This document shows, in pieces, positions 28,335 through 37,761 of a stretch of DNA of 64,000 nt (its first letter is position 1; the number at the start of each line of letters is the position of its first letter). Origin of the DNA: Cellvibrionaceae bacterium. Its GTDB lineage: Bacteria; Pseudomonadota; Gammaproteobacteria; Pseudomonadales; Cellvibrionaceae. The notes under the pieces were generated by a model. That model saw only the letters and a program-made list of their open reading frames with translations. It was not told the origin of the DNA and made no database searches. Location of the stretch: contig JANPZW010000001.1 in NCBI GenBank assembly GCA_024707385.1, forward strand, positions 96,528 to 160,527, in the 5' to 3' direction. The translations under genes were made by a program, and so were the position numbers.

Positions 28335-28895
28335 TCAGAGTTTGGTGACATTGTAGTAGTCATTCCAGTGGCTATAACTACTGCCGCTGACATATTCGGT
28401 ATAAGGAATTACACGTTGATCGCCAACATTGGGTGCCCATGGATCATTGATGGTGACATAGTTGGTGCCATTTATGGTCACATAACCGATCAGAACCATC
28501 ATGTGTCCACCGCCACCATTCCATGCCCAGGAAAATGCGAAAGGCTTTTTCTTGCAGTAGATTTATTTTTGCACGTCCTGCCAGCTGAGAGGGGCATTAC
28601 TGGTGGTATTAAAACTAAAGTTGTATTTGTCAAACTCCGGCCATCCTCCGTTGATGCAAGCTCCTGGAGTAGGAGAATTGCAGCAGTCATTGCGGCCAAA
28701 GCGTTTATTGGCCTGATCGCACTGTGGGGCGCTGGTCCCCAGGAAATTCATGATCATTTCGCCGCTGGCTGCCCAGCACCACATGTTGGTTTCTTGCGCT
28801 TTGAGCGTTACCGGTTGCGAGCCGATTACAGCGGGGTTGCAACATCCCGTTAGCAATATGCTCACGATAAACCATGTTAAATAGTGTCTGTTCAT
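28335..28895 (-). CDS. Papain-like C39-type cysteine peptidase lipoprotein, with in-frame TAA
   Basis: 187 codons with a lipoprotein signal (LLTGCCN). Catalytic Cys is in NMWCWAASGEM, His in GGGGHMMVLIGY, and a likely third residue in TINDPWAP: the papain-like C39/AvrRpt2-type layout. The frame is continuous across the whole gene except for one TAA at 28563-28565, between DVQK and IYCKKKPFAF. At that place the family usually has an acidic residue, so GAA to TAA is the simplest change. It may be a true nonsense mutation or a base error. With the stop, the His half is not made. Confidence 0.7.
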
Positions 28896-29074
28896 TCTTA
28901 ATCCCTCATCTGAGAACCTGTTTGGCGTGAGCAGCCTCGCCGTTCTGCGATCAGAGCGAATGGCGCCCGAATTTATAATCCGCTCGCGCCGTTCTGTATT
29001 CTGTGAACAATCAGCCGGGCTTTTGTGAGTTTTTCACCAAATACACAGTGAGGGTTTTCATCAATTTCATTTTT

Positions 29075-30139
29075 CTATTGCGAAAAGTCCTGTGCAGCGG
29101 CTTTGGATACTTTCACCTTGGCGTAACCAATTCCACGGGGCTTTTCATCTGGCACTAAATAGCGCAGGTCGCGAAACTCAACAATCCAACTGTCATCCGT
29201 TTCTTTGACGATCCAATAAGGAAAACGCATCCACTGAATAAAGCCTTTAATGGATTCGTCGGTCATGGCGGCTTGTACGATCGTATCGGGTGCAACTCGG
29301 GGAATCTCGATATGGCGACCGTCGTCGGTGATTACGCGGTAAAAAGATTCGTGCACTGTTACTAAACGATGGCGAAAAGGATTGCCGGGCGTGGGGTTGG
29401 CTTGCACCACCAAAGGTGGTTCACCGCTGCTGTGATATTCGGATTCCGCCAAGCGCGCAAGGCCATAAGCGGAACCTATGTAGAGCGTAAGGCTCGCTAG
29501 GCCGAGCCGGGCGCTCCAGGTGCTGGCTGTGATGCCGCGCCAGCGGGCGGCGACTATGGCGGCAATGCCGCACAGCCAGAGAATTTTGACTACGGGCGCG
29601 GCGAGGCTGGTGCTTAAGATCAACCAGCTCGCCAGTGCGGCGAGCAGCGCCCAGCCGATCAGGCCGCCGCGATGATTGCAGGCCAGCACCAGAGCGGCCG
29701 CGCTGAGCAGCCAGAACCAGGGGTCGATGATAAAAAGGGTGTCGCCATAAAACCACCTATCGCTAAACGGCATGAGCAAGCGCACGCCGTAGGTATTCAG
29801 CCAATCCAATGCCGGGTGGGACCAGACGCCGAGAAAAGCAAAGGCAAGAATAATCCACGGCCGGAATGGTGGCGCCTCCGACTGTCGGTGGCCACGCCAG
29901 CGATGCCACGTCCAAACAAGTCCCGCGAGCAGCAACGGCAATACCAGCATGGCGAGAATGCCGTGACTCCAACCCCGCCGCACATAAAGGGAGATGTCTT
30001 CACCCCACAGCTGCGCCACTGCATCCAGATCCGGCAGGTTCGCTCCGATAATCAAAGTGGCGCTGGCGTAGCGCGATAATTTTTTCAGCCCTGCTTCCGC
30101 CAGCGTGGCGCCGACCAAGGTGTGAGCTACTGGATCCAT
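29075..30139 (-). CDS. YdjM/LexA-regulated-type membrane metal-dependent hydrolase
   Basis: From ATG 30139, 354 residues. The N-terminal domain has the family metal motifs HTLVGATLAEAG, NLPDLD and RGWSHGIL and about six helices. The C-terminal soluble part (about 230-354) is beta-rich. Relatives are inner-membrane proteins of unclear function. The upstream in-frame extension lacks a good start. No LexA box identified by eye. Confidence 0.8.
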   Translation of the reverse strand: MDPVAHTLVGATLAEAGLKKLSRYASATLIIGANLPDLDAVAQLWGEDISLYVRRGWSHGILAMLVLPLLLAGLVWTWHRWRGHRQSEAPPFRPWIILAFAFLGVWSHPALDWLNTYGVRLLMPFSDRWFYGDTLFIIDPWFWLLSAAALVLACNHRGGLIGWALLAALASWLILSTSLAAPVVKILWLCGIAAIVAARWRGITASTWSARLGLASLTLYIGSAYGLARLAESEYHSSGEPPLVVQANPTPGNPFRHRLVTVHESFYRVITDDGRHIEIPRVAPDTIVQAAMTDESIKGFIQWMRFPYWIVKETDDSWIVEFRDLRYLVPDEKPRGIGYAKVKVSKAAAQDFSQ

Positions 30140-30326
30140 AATCGTCTTCTGTCGTTTGGTCGTCGTTTCTGTTTTGGTAATAGAGATATACCGCAGGCGC
30201 AAGCCCTGGAGCATAGTGCTTGTCCTGGGGGCTTGAAAAGCAAAAGAACCTGGAGGTGTCCCGGTGCCTGTGCACTTGTGCTACCTTTGCTCGTTTGTTC
30301 ATAGGGACAATCAACAGGAGATTTTT

Positions 30327-30842
30327 ATGCCTTTGCGAAACCAGAGTGGCGATAGCCTCGTATTGCGTGAAGAAGTGGTTGGTTCATCAAGAAATCGGAT
30401 TTGCTACCCAGGGATCAGTTCGTGCATCACGATCACTGGCGTTATGCCAGGAGGGCTGGTGGGCACGCATTTGACGGTTGCCTCTGAGCCTACCCTTATT
30501 GATGCCGCGCTTTTAGCGTTAAAAGCAGGTGGCGGTGGAGCATGTACGAGTTTTTATGTTGTGGGTGCGATCGCTCGATTTAAAGAGAATACAGGGGATT
30601 TAGGTTTCAATACCCGCAAAAAGATTCGGGATAAAATTTGCAAGCACATCAATAAAGATGCGCGGGTTCGTTTTTTTGATACAGCTGCACACCATGTGGA
30701 TGTTCATGTTTTTGCTGAACGCAACCGTTTGGGTACCGTATTTTCCTACACACCGACAACAGGAATTGTGGTCTCCGGTAATAATTATCCCAATGTAGGC
30801 AATCGCACCTTTATCGAGCCGCATCAGTACGTTATTCGTTAA
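30327..30842 (+). CDS. CheD-like Cys-His protein of unknown function
   Basis: 171 residues from ATG 30327 behind CAGGAG. No signal peptide. The N-terminal segment SSCITITG...GGLVGTHLT places Cys 33 and His 48 15 apart after a Ser, echoing the CheD-type deamidase pattern (GSC...GxxHxxLP). The rest (KIRDKICKHINKD, HHVDVHVF) gives no further match. A second protein with the same layout is at 60253. I infer a possible glutamine-deamidase fold; this is weak and unproven. Confidence 0.6.
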   Translation: MPLRNQSGDSLVLREEVVGSSRNRICYPGISSCITITGVMPGGLVGTHLTVASEPTLIDAALLALKAGGGGACTSFYVVGAIARFKENTGDLGFNTRKKIRDKICKHINKDARVRFFDTAAHHVDVHVFAERNRLGTVFSYTPTTGIVVSGNNYPNVGNRTFIEPHQYVIR

Positions 30843-30910
30843 TGTACAGGGTTCGGGAAAGCGTCAGCCAAGCTGCACCATTCAGTCACTAAAATTTCAC
30901 GAAAAGCTTT

Positions 30911-32477
30911 ATGAAAAAAAATACTCGATTTTATCGCAGCTTTTTATTGTTGATCGGATTCGTCACCGGGTCTGTTCTTAGCGCCTGCAGCTCCACCCAG
31001 CAAGCGAAGGCGCCGGTGGTAAAAACCACCTATGGTTATATTTCCGGTGCAATCGAGGACGGTATTTACAGTTTTAAAGGCATCCCCTACGCACAAGCGG
31101 AGCGTTTCAAACCGCCACAAGCGCCGGAGAGCTGGAAGGCCTTGCGTGAACACACGCGCTTTGGCCCCATCGCCATGCAGGTAAACAGCTGGTCGCCTGA
31201 GACCGCCATGAACGAGGAAAAATTATTCACCGTGAATGTGTGGACCCAGGGTTTGAACGACGGCAAAAAAGGCCGGTGATGTTCTGGCTGCACGGTGGCG
31301 GTTTTAGCGTTGGGGCGAGTGACGACCCGATTACCGATGGCAAAAATCTCGCGCAGAAGGGCGATATAGTTCTGGTTTCGGTGAATCATCGGCTGAATAT
31401 TCTGGGATTTTTGGATCTATCAGATTTTGGTGGCGAATATAAGGATTCCGCCAACGTCGGTATGTTGGATGTGGTCGCTGCACTGCAGTGGGTCAATCAA
31501 AATATCCAACGCTTTGGCGGCGATCCGGAAAATGTCACCATTTTCGGTGAGTCCGGCGGTGGCGGCAAAGTGGGCACTTTAATGTCCATGCCGGCGGCGC
31601 AGGGACTATTTCATAAAGCCATTATTCAAAGCGGTACTTTGATCAATGTAATGACGAAGGAAAAATCCCGTTCTGTCGGTCGCGCACTGGTGGAGGAGCT
31701 GGGATTAACACAGGGCAATCTCCAGCCGCTGCTCACCATGCCGTACAAACAGCTGGTGCAAGTCGGCGATAGAGCCTTGGCAAAAACCGTCGGTTTGCGC
31801 ACGCCGGGCACCACTACTATGTTTGGTTTTGGCCCAGTCCCTGATGGCGTGAATCTGCTGCAGCAACCGTTTACTCCAGGTTTTGCCAATATCTCCGACA
31901 ATATTCCACTATTGATTGGCACCACTTTGAACGAGCTGATGCGCACTGCCTATGGCGAAAAAATCTCACGATGAAAGATGCAAAAGCTCGGCTGGAAAAA
32001 ACCTACGGCGACAAAACCGATCATTACATAGCGCTGTTTGCCCAGACCTATCCCGATTATTCCCCGCAGGATCTGCTCTCCATCGATACCTTGTTCCGTC
32101 CCAATACCATCCTGGTTGCCGATGCGCGGGCGGCGCAGACAACAGTACCGATTTATTCCTATCTGCTGACCTGGAAAAGTCCGGTCGAAAATGGCAGCAA
32201 AGGTTCATTTCACGGCCTCGATATTCCGCTCGCCTTTAACAACATCGAGCTTGGCAAACATTGGTCGAGCGATACCGGGGAGGCGTACGCGCTCGCCGAT
32301 AAAATGAGTTCCGCCTGGATTCAATTTGCGCGCACGGGCAACCCTAATCACAGCACCTTGCCAGCATGGAAGCCTTATTCACAAGCAAACGGTGAAACCA
32401 TGATTTTTGCGGCACAACCGAAAGTTCTGAATAATCACGATAGAGAGCTGATGTCGCTGATCAAATCCGTTCAATAA
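30911..32477 (+). CDS. Type-B carboxylesterase lipoprotein (two frameshifts)
   Basis: Three consecutive frames make one protein of about 522 residues. Lipobox GSVLSACSS; N-terminal KTTYGYISGAIEDGI..FKGIPYA; oxyanion region FWLHGGGF; nucleophile FGESGGGG; catalytic His in GSFHGLDIPLAF. Break 1 is at A6 31265-31270 (A7 restores DGKKRPVMFW). Break 2 is at A6 31954-31959 (A7 restores YGEKNLTMKDAK). Both are missing bases in A runs. The enzyme hydrolyses carboxylic esters at the cell envelope. The acyl or glycan substrate is unknown. Confidence 0.85.
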
Positions 32478-32500
32478 ATTCAGGGTTTAAGAAGAGCAAA

Positions 32501-33910
32501 GTGTTTTCATTAAAACGCAAAGGCGACTACCGTTTACAGCTGACCCGGACCTTAAAAGAGCCGGGCCGGTATCGTGTGGAAATGTATTTGTTCACTCCTC
32601 ACGAGGGGATTCTCTCGGCGTGGACCTTGGCCGAGCGGCAATTTTTTTTCAGCTCCGTGGAACACGTTTTTCGTATGCAAGGTCTGCCGGATCTGGACCG
32701 GGCGATGAAGACCGACAGTTCATTTACCTTGCTTTCGCCCCATTTCGAAATTCTGTACGGCTCGTGGTTTTTTCAGTACCGCGCCACCATGGATCGCCTG
32801 CGTCAGCAGGCGCAGAGCGCGGAATTCGCCGTCGCCCTTAAACGCGCTTTGCGCGTCAGTCAGAATTTTGCCCAGCGCCTGCGTAAATCGCCGCCGAATC
32901 AGAGCCAACAGCAGCGTTATTTTCGCTTGGTGGATATTTATTTCTCCTGGTATGCCGAGCAGTTTTTGTTGGAATGCATGACCCTTGCGGATTACGCAGC
33001 GGTGGAACAGGAACTGAAGGAGAGCATTCAGGAATTTCTGCAGCAGGAATATCGCCATCGGCGGGAGCGGGATTATTTAAGTGAATACCACGGTACGCCG
33101 ACGCGCATCTGGAACCGCATGGGGTTGTACCACCGCTTGCTGGAGTATCCGGTATTACTGCGGGCAAAAGTTATTGAGCTGGGCGCCGGCACACGCAAGG
33201 TGGTAAAGGCAGTCTCCACCATTTTGGTGATGTCGCTGTTCACTTATGTTTTATTTATCCTGCGGGAGGATCGGCAAGAATGGTCGCTCAAGCTGCTGCT
33301 GGGAATTGCACTGGTGTACGCGCTGCGCGATTTATTGCGCGACGACATGATCGATGGCATGACCAGTCTGCTGCGCAAAGGCAAACCGCGCTGGCGCATT
33401 CGCTTATTGCAACCCTACGTGAATAAATTGCTCGCCCTGCAACGGGTGTGGCTGGATTATCGCAAACTGCCGGATTTGTCCCAGCAGGTGCGCGAGCATT
33501 CGGATAAGTGGGCCAGCAGCGATGAGCGCCAGATTATTTGTTATCGCTCGGAATTGAGCCTGGATAAAGAAGTGCTGGAGCAAAACCAGATTGAAGAGCG
33601 CCTCACCCTCGACTGCAAAGAACTCTGTGAGGTAATACAGAGCACAAGCGATACTTTATTTGTCTGGTCGGAGGCGGATAATCCCACCTCGCCAGTGCAA
33701 GCGCACAGCATCGAAAAGCAGAACGATTACAATTTGCTGATTGTGCACAAAGGGCCGGAAGGGTATTCCTCTGCACAGCGTTGGCACCTGCGTTTGGGCA
33801 GTCAGGGCATAGTGAAATGCGAGAGCAAAAAAGCCAATTGGCCGAGCCCAGAGAGCCAGCAACCAAAAACCATATGGCAGCGTCTGAGCAAGCGCTTGCG
33901 CAGACGCTGA
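32501..33910 (+). CDS. Large unknown protein with two central membrane helices
   Basis: 469 residues from GTG 32501, 23 bases after the esterase. The N-terminal 230 residues are helical and rich in Arg/Gln. Two hydrophobic segments lie near 245-262 (TILVMSLFTYVLFIL) and 273-290 (LLLGIALVYALRDLL), and the C-terminal part is soluble. It ends five bases before the convergent TonB receptor gene. No family recognised. Confidence 0.7.
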   Translation: MFSLKRKGDYRLQLTRTLKEPGRYRVEMYLFTPHEGILSAWTLAERQFFFSSVEHVFRMQGLPDLDRAMKTDSSFTLLSPHFEILYGSWFFQYRATMDRLRQQAQSAEFAVALKRALRVSQNFAQRLRKSPPNQSQQQRYFRLVDIYFSWYAEQFLLECMTLADYAAVEQELKESIQEFLQQEYRHRRERDYLSEYHGTPTRIWNRMGLYHRLLEYPVLLRAKVIELGAGTRKVVKAVSTILVMSLFTYVLFILREDRQEWSLKLLLGIALVYALRDLLRDDMIDGMTSLLRKGKPRWRIRLLQPYVNKLLALQRVWLDYRKLPDLSQQVREHSDKWASSDERQIICYRSELSLDKEVLEQNQIEERLTLDCKELCEVIQSTSDTLFVWSEADNPTSPVQAHSIEKQNDYNLLIVHKGPEGYSSAQRWHLRLGSQGIVKCESKKANWPSPESQQPKTIWQRLSKRLRRR

Positions 33911-33915
33911 GCGTT

Positions 33916-36900
33916 TTAAAACTCCCCGCGTAACACCAGCGCCACCCGCCGATCCGAGACAAACCAGGAGCGGCCGGTTTCCAGCAGTTGATCGTTCAGA
34001 ATCATCAATGTGTTGGCACGTGCGTTGGTGATATTTTTGGCCTGCAATCCAACGGTGACGTGGTCGCCGATTTTATAGAAAATCGAACCGTCCAATTCGC
34101 CGTGGTCGTCGTACCAGATCGGCGCTTTGCTGATCACATCGCGGGTTGTCAGCAAATATTTGGAGCGCCAGTTGTAGGCCAGATGCACGCGGAGCCCATC
34201 CTTTTCATAGGTGCCGATCAAATTCACGATCTGATCCGATTGCCCCTGCAGCGGCAACTTGGAAGGATCGACGCGAATACCAGTGTCTTCGTACAGGGAG
34301 TTATACCACTGCTCGTCCTCAACCTTTTTTTCGTTGTTGGGAATGCTGGTCGCGTCTATGTAGGTATAGGTGGCCTGAAAGCCGAACCCTTCGAAGATCC
34401 CGCTGAAAAACTGGTTGTAGGTAATTTCGATTCCGTCCAGTTTGGCATCGCCGCCATTGCGCTGTGTGGTGATGGCCACCGGTTGGCTCACTCCACTAAA
34501 GCCATTGATAAACTCACGCGTCATTACGCCGGGCGAAAAATAATTGGACAGGTTTTTGTGAAATACGGCGCCGCTCAATTGGCCGTAATTGGAAAAATAC
34601 CATTCCAAGGAGAAGTCGTACTGCATGGACTCCATGGGTTCCAGATAAGGGTTGCCGCCCTCGCCGATAAACCAGGTGCCGTTTGCCGGTTTATTCAAGG
34701 TGACCTGATCGATAATTGGCAGAGGTGCATCGCCTTCAATACCGGTCTCTATGGTGGTGCGGGTTACGGTGACGGAGCCTGCGTTTTCGTCGATATTGAT
34801 CGGCGCAAGATCCGTGCGATTACGCACGTCCATCAGGTTTGGAAATGCCACGGCTTTGGCGAAGGCGACGCGCCCGACCAATTGCTCCGTTAAATCCACC
34901 TTGATATTAAAGCTGGGGAGAAAGGTATCGTAATCGTGCTTGGCAACCTGTTCGTTGACATAGGGCGCGAATTGCAGCTGGTTGCGCTCCACCAGCTGGT
35001 TGCCTTCGGCATCCAGCAGGGCTACGCCCTGAGTGAAGCCGCGAATTTCATCGGCGAGGAAAAAATAGGGATTGTAGATCCAGTTGTTTTCCAGCGCGGT
35101 GGCTGCTTCATAAACATTGGGGTAGGCGCCGTCGGAAACGCGCTGGCGTAAATAGTCCGCCACTACCTGACCATTGAGCGGCAGGCTCACGGATTCCGGT
35201 GGAAAGTTTTGCAATTCGAGCTGGCGTGGGACTATGAGCGGGAATTCCACCACACCCAAAGCCTGGCGTTCCATTTTTAAATAACGCAATCCCACATTGC
35301 CGGAAAATGGCAGATCGCCATCGCCGCCAAAATCCAAACGCAGATAGGCCGCGTTGCGGATTTCCAAAGTGCGATTGATTTCATCCGGCGTGAAAATGCC
35401 GAATTCCCCGTCCAGTGGAACGTCGTGGGCGGCATCCATAAGTCTGCCGTATAGATCCACCGCATTATCGCGATCAGGATAGGGAATCCAGCTGTCGCCA
35501 CCGGAGTTGGATTGACGTAAACGGCGGCTCGGATTGGCGCCCCAGACAGAGCGGATGAGTTGCTCGTTAGCATGCAAGGTTTGGTCACCCGGAATGTGCA
35601 GCACGCCGCCGCGCATAAAATCCGCCCAGCTTACGGATTCGTAGCCGTCCTGTTGCTGCGGCACATCTGGCAGCCAGCCGATTCCGGTGCCGACAATATT
35701 TTCGCCCGGCAAATTGAAATTCGAGCGCGACTGCCCATTCCACTCGGGCGCCAGGGCGCCCCAGTTCCACGCAGTAGCGCGCACGGTTTGTTCGCGCTCG
35801 GCATAGCGGTAGCCGAGCTTGACTTGACGCAGCAGGCCGTCGCCGACGGTGAAATCCATATCCCCTCGCCACGCCAGGGAATCGCCTTCGGAGCGCTCGT
35901 AATGGTCCATGGCCGAGCGCCATAAATAGGAGTTGGGATCTTGGAAGAAATTGCGATCCCCCAAAGGATCGCCGCCGAAACCGGGATAATTAAATTGCTC
36001 GTTGGTGGTGGCATCCCAGAACGGATTTCCCTCGGCGCGTTCGCGATCGCGCTGACCGTTCCACGGTTCGATCAAACGCAAATTCGGCGTGCTGCCGCGC
36101 GTGTCGTAGTCGTAGAGTCCGTAGGTCATCAGGTGAATGGATAAATCGTCGGTCTGCGCTTTAGCATCGATAAATTGCAAATCACCGCTGAGGCTTAAAC
36201 GGTCGGCGGCCTGCCATTTCAGATTGATATGAAAATCTTCCACCAGCGATTGGGTTTCGTTGATGCGGCTATCCATTTGAGTGCGATGGCCCCACTGCGC
36301 ATAATTTCGCAACACGCTCAAACTGGTGGGCACGCGACTGTGGCCGCTGGAACCCACGCGCCAGGAATTGCCCTGCTCGGCAATGGTGCCGGCGGTAAAT
36401 AATCCATTGTCGTCGAACAGAAAATGCGTGCCCGCCAAAGGCGCCGTCGGACGAATGCCGATACTTTGATAGCCGCCCTGATATTTAATTGCCTGCTCGT
36501 GCCACGTCAGGGTGGAGTCCGAGCGGATATATTCCGCCAGTGCTTCAAAGCGGCCATCATCCGACTCAAATTGCAAAGCGGTGGAAAAGCCCTCGCGCTC
36601 GCGGCGATCTTCCTTCATCAATGCGTTGGCCCCGTTCGGCGCCCACACGCGCCCGCGCCCATCGTCGCCGAGAAAATCATCGGCGCGGGTGCCGGGCGGA
36701 TTGGGATTATTCGCACTGACCAACTCGTGTGCTTCAAATTGCACATAGGCATCGCTTTGAATGCCATGAGTTTCGCCCACCAATTCCGAGTTGGCGTAAT
36801 TCAGCAACACGCCCCAGCGGCCCAGCGGGCCATCGAAGGCTTTTGCCACCAGTCCGGAATAAGACGGGCTCCAGCTCTCCGCCAAATCGCCGTAGGAATA

Positions 36901-37533
36901 ATCCGCGCTGAATACCAGGAGTTGATCGTCGGTATCCAAAGGTTTGCGGGTAATTAAATTGACGGTGCCGCCGATGCCGCCTTCGATCATATCGGCGGTT
37001 TGATTTTTAAATATTTGAATGCTGCCCAATAATTCCGGCGAAATATCCTGATAACCCAAACCGCGCCCGGTATTGGCGCTGAAGGAATCCCGACCGTTGA
37101 ATTCGGAGCGGGTCTGCGTCATGCCACGCAAAATAATATCCGACCCTTCCACGCTGTAGTGATCCGGGTCATTAGGCGCGGCAAAGCGCTCGATGGCGAC
37201 GCCCGGCAGGCGCTGCATGGCGTCCAGTGCACTGCGGTCCGGCAGCAGGCCGATCTGGTCGGCGGAGATCGCATCGAGCATGGTGTCCGCGCCGCGCTTC
37301 ATTTCCTGCGCATCCATCGCATTGATTTTCGATCCGGTGACTATGACCTCTTCGATGGTGTCCGCGCGCGTGTTGACCGATCTTTTACGCGGATTTTTGT
37401 TCAGCGATTCCTTGCTTGCTGCTGCGGCTGTCTCCGGCGGAGTTGCGGCCAGCACGACAGGGGCGAGGACGATTGACGAGGACAGGAGGACAAATCCCAG
37501 CGATTGCGCGGGACGAAAGCGTTTGTTTTTCAT
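33916..37533 (-). CDS. TonB-dependent outer-membrane receptor
   Basis: 1205 residues with a signal peptide (VLLSSSIVLAPVVLA). TonB-box-like IEEVIVTG lies near residue 62; the plug domain covers about 75-215 (LPDRSALDAMQRLPGVAIER, SNI..RG-type IILRGM, GGIGGTVNL). A 22-strand barrel follows, ending in an aromatic residue (LVLRGEF). Its size and plug fit the Xanthomonas/Caulobacter-type receptors that import plant oligosaccharides. The next minus-strand gene upstream is the CE15 esterase, suggesting uptake of glucuronoxylan fragments (inference). Confidence 0.9.
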   Translation of the reverse strand: MKNKRFRPAQSLGFVLLSSSIVLAPVVLAATPPETAAAASKESLNKNPRKRSVNTRADTIEEVIVTGSKINAMDAQEMKRGADTMLDAISADQIGLLPDRSALDAMQRLPGVAIERFAAPNDPDHYSVEGSDIILRGMTQTRSEFNGRDSFSANTGRGLGYQDISPELLGSIQIFKNQTADMIEGGIGGTVNLITRKPLDTDDQLLVFSADYSYGDLAESWSPSYSGLVAKAFDGPLGRWGVLLNYANSELVGETHGIQSDAYVQFEAHELVSANNPNPPGTRADDFLGDDGRGRVWAPNGANALMKEDRREREGFSTALQFESDDGRFEALAEYIRSDSTLTWHEQAIKYQGGYQSIGIRPTAPLAGTHFLFDDNGLFTAGTIAEQGNSWRVGSSGHSRVPTSLSVLRNYAQWGHRTQMDSRINETQSLVEDFHINLKWQAADRLSLSGDLQFIDAKAQTDDLSIHLMTYGLYDYDTRGSTPNLRLIEPWNGQRDRERAEGNPFWDATTNEQFNYPGFGGDPLGDRNFFQDPNSYLWRSAMDHYERSEGDSLAWRGDMDFTVGDGLLRQVKLGYRYAEREQTVRATAWNWGALAPEWNGQSRSNFNLPGENIVGTGIGWLPDVPQQQDGYESVSWADFMRGGVLHIPGDQTLHANEQLIRSVWGANPSRRLRQSNSGGDSWIPYPDRDNAVDLYGRLMDAAHDVPLDGEFGIFTPDEINRTLEIRNAAYLRLDFGGDGDLPFSGNVGLRYLKMERQALGVVEFPLIVPRQLELQNFPPESVSLPLNGQVVADYLRQRVSDGAYPNVYEAATALENNWIYNPYFFLADEIRGFTQGVALLDAEGNQLVERNQLQFAPYVNEQVAKHDYDTFLPSFNIKVDLTEQLVGRVAFAKAVAFPNLMDVRNRTDLAPINIDENAGSVTVTRTTIETGIEGDAPLPIIDQVTLNKPANGTWFIGEGGNPYLEPMESMQYDFSLEWYFSNYGQLSGAVFHKNLSNYFSPGVMTREFINGFSGVSQPVAITTQRNGGDAKLDGIEITYNQFFSGIFEGFGFQATYTYIDATSIPNNEKKVEDEQWYNSLYEDTGIRVDPSKLPLQGQSDQIVNLIGTYEKDGLRVHLAYNWRSKYLLTTRDVISKAPIWYDDHGELDGSIFYKIGDHVTVGLQAKNITNARANTLMILNDQLLETGRSWFVSDRRVALVLRGEF

Positions 37534-37706
37534 GGGTGGCTTGATCTTATTCTGTTAATTCGGCTTGATGCTGTAATTTGGCGCGGAAGTTTACCGGAAA
37601 AAGCCAAGTCCAAATGCGTCACAAATCATGAAGCGTCGAATTCCGTCTGGACGACTTGTGGGGAAATACGGGCGGGCGCTTTGGTGAAAGGAGAGAGGAG
37701 AAAAAA

Positions 37707-37752
37707 GCCGGATCCACAGGATCCGGCGAAACCAGGACTTACAGGTCCTGGT
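37707..37752 (-). terminator. Two consecutive hairpins after the CE15 gene
   Basis: Stem 37707-37727 (GCCGGATCC...GGATCCGGC, with TTTTTT after it on the minus strand) and stem 37729-37752 (AACCAGGAC...GTCCTGGTT). The first has the form of an intrinsic terminator for the minus-strand esterase gene. This would separate it from the TonB gene. Confidence 0.8.
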
Positions 37753-37761
37753 TGGGGGGCT

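Noticed and set aside
29421..30079. Long ORFs overlapping the YdjM-type gene on both strands
   Set aside because: Shadows of a GC-rich coding region; only the main frame has family motifs.
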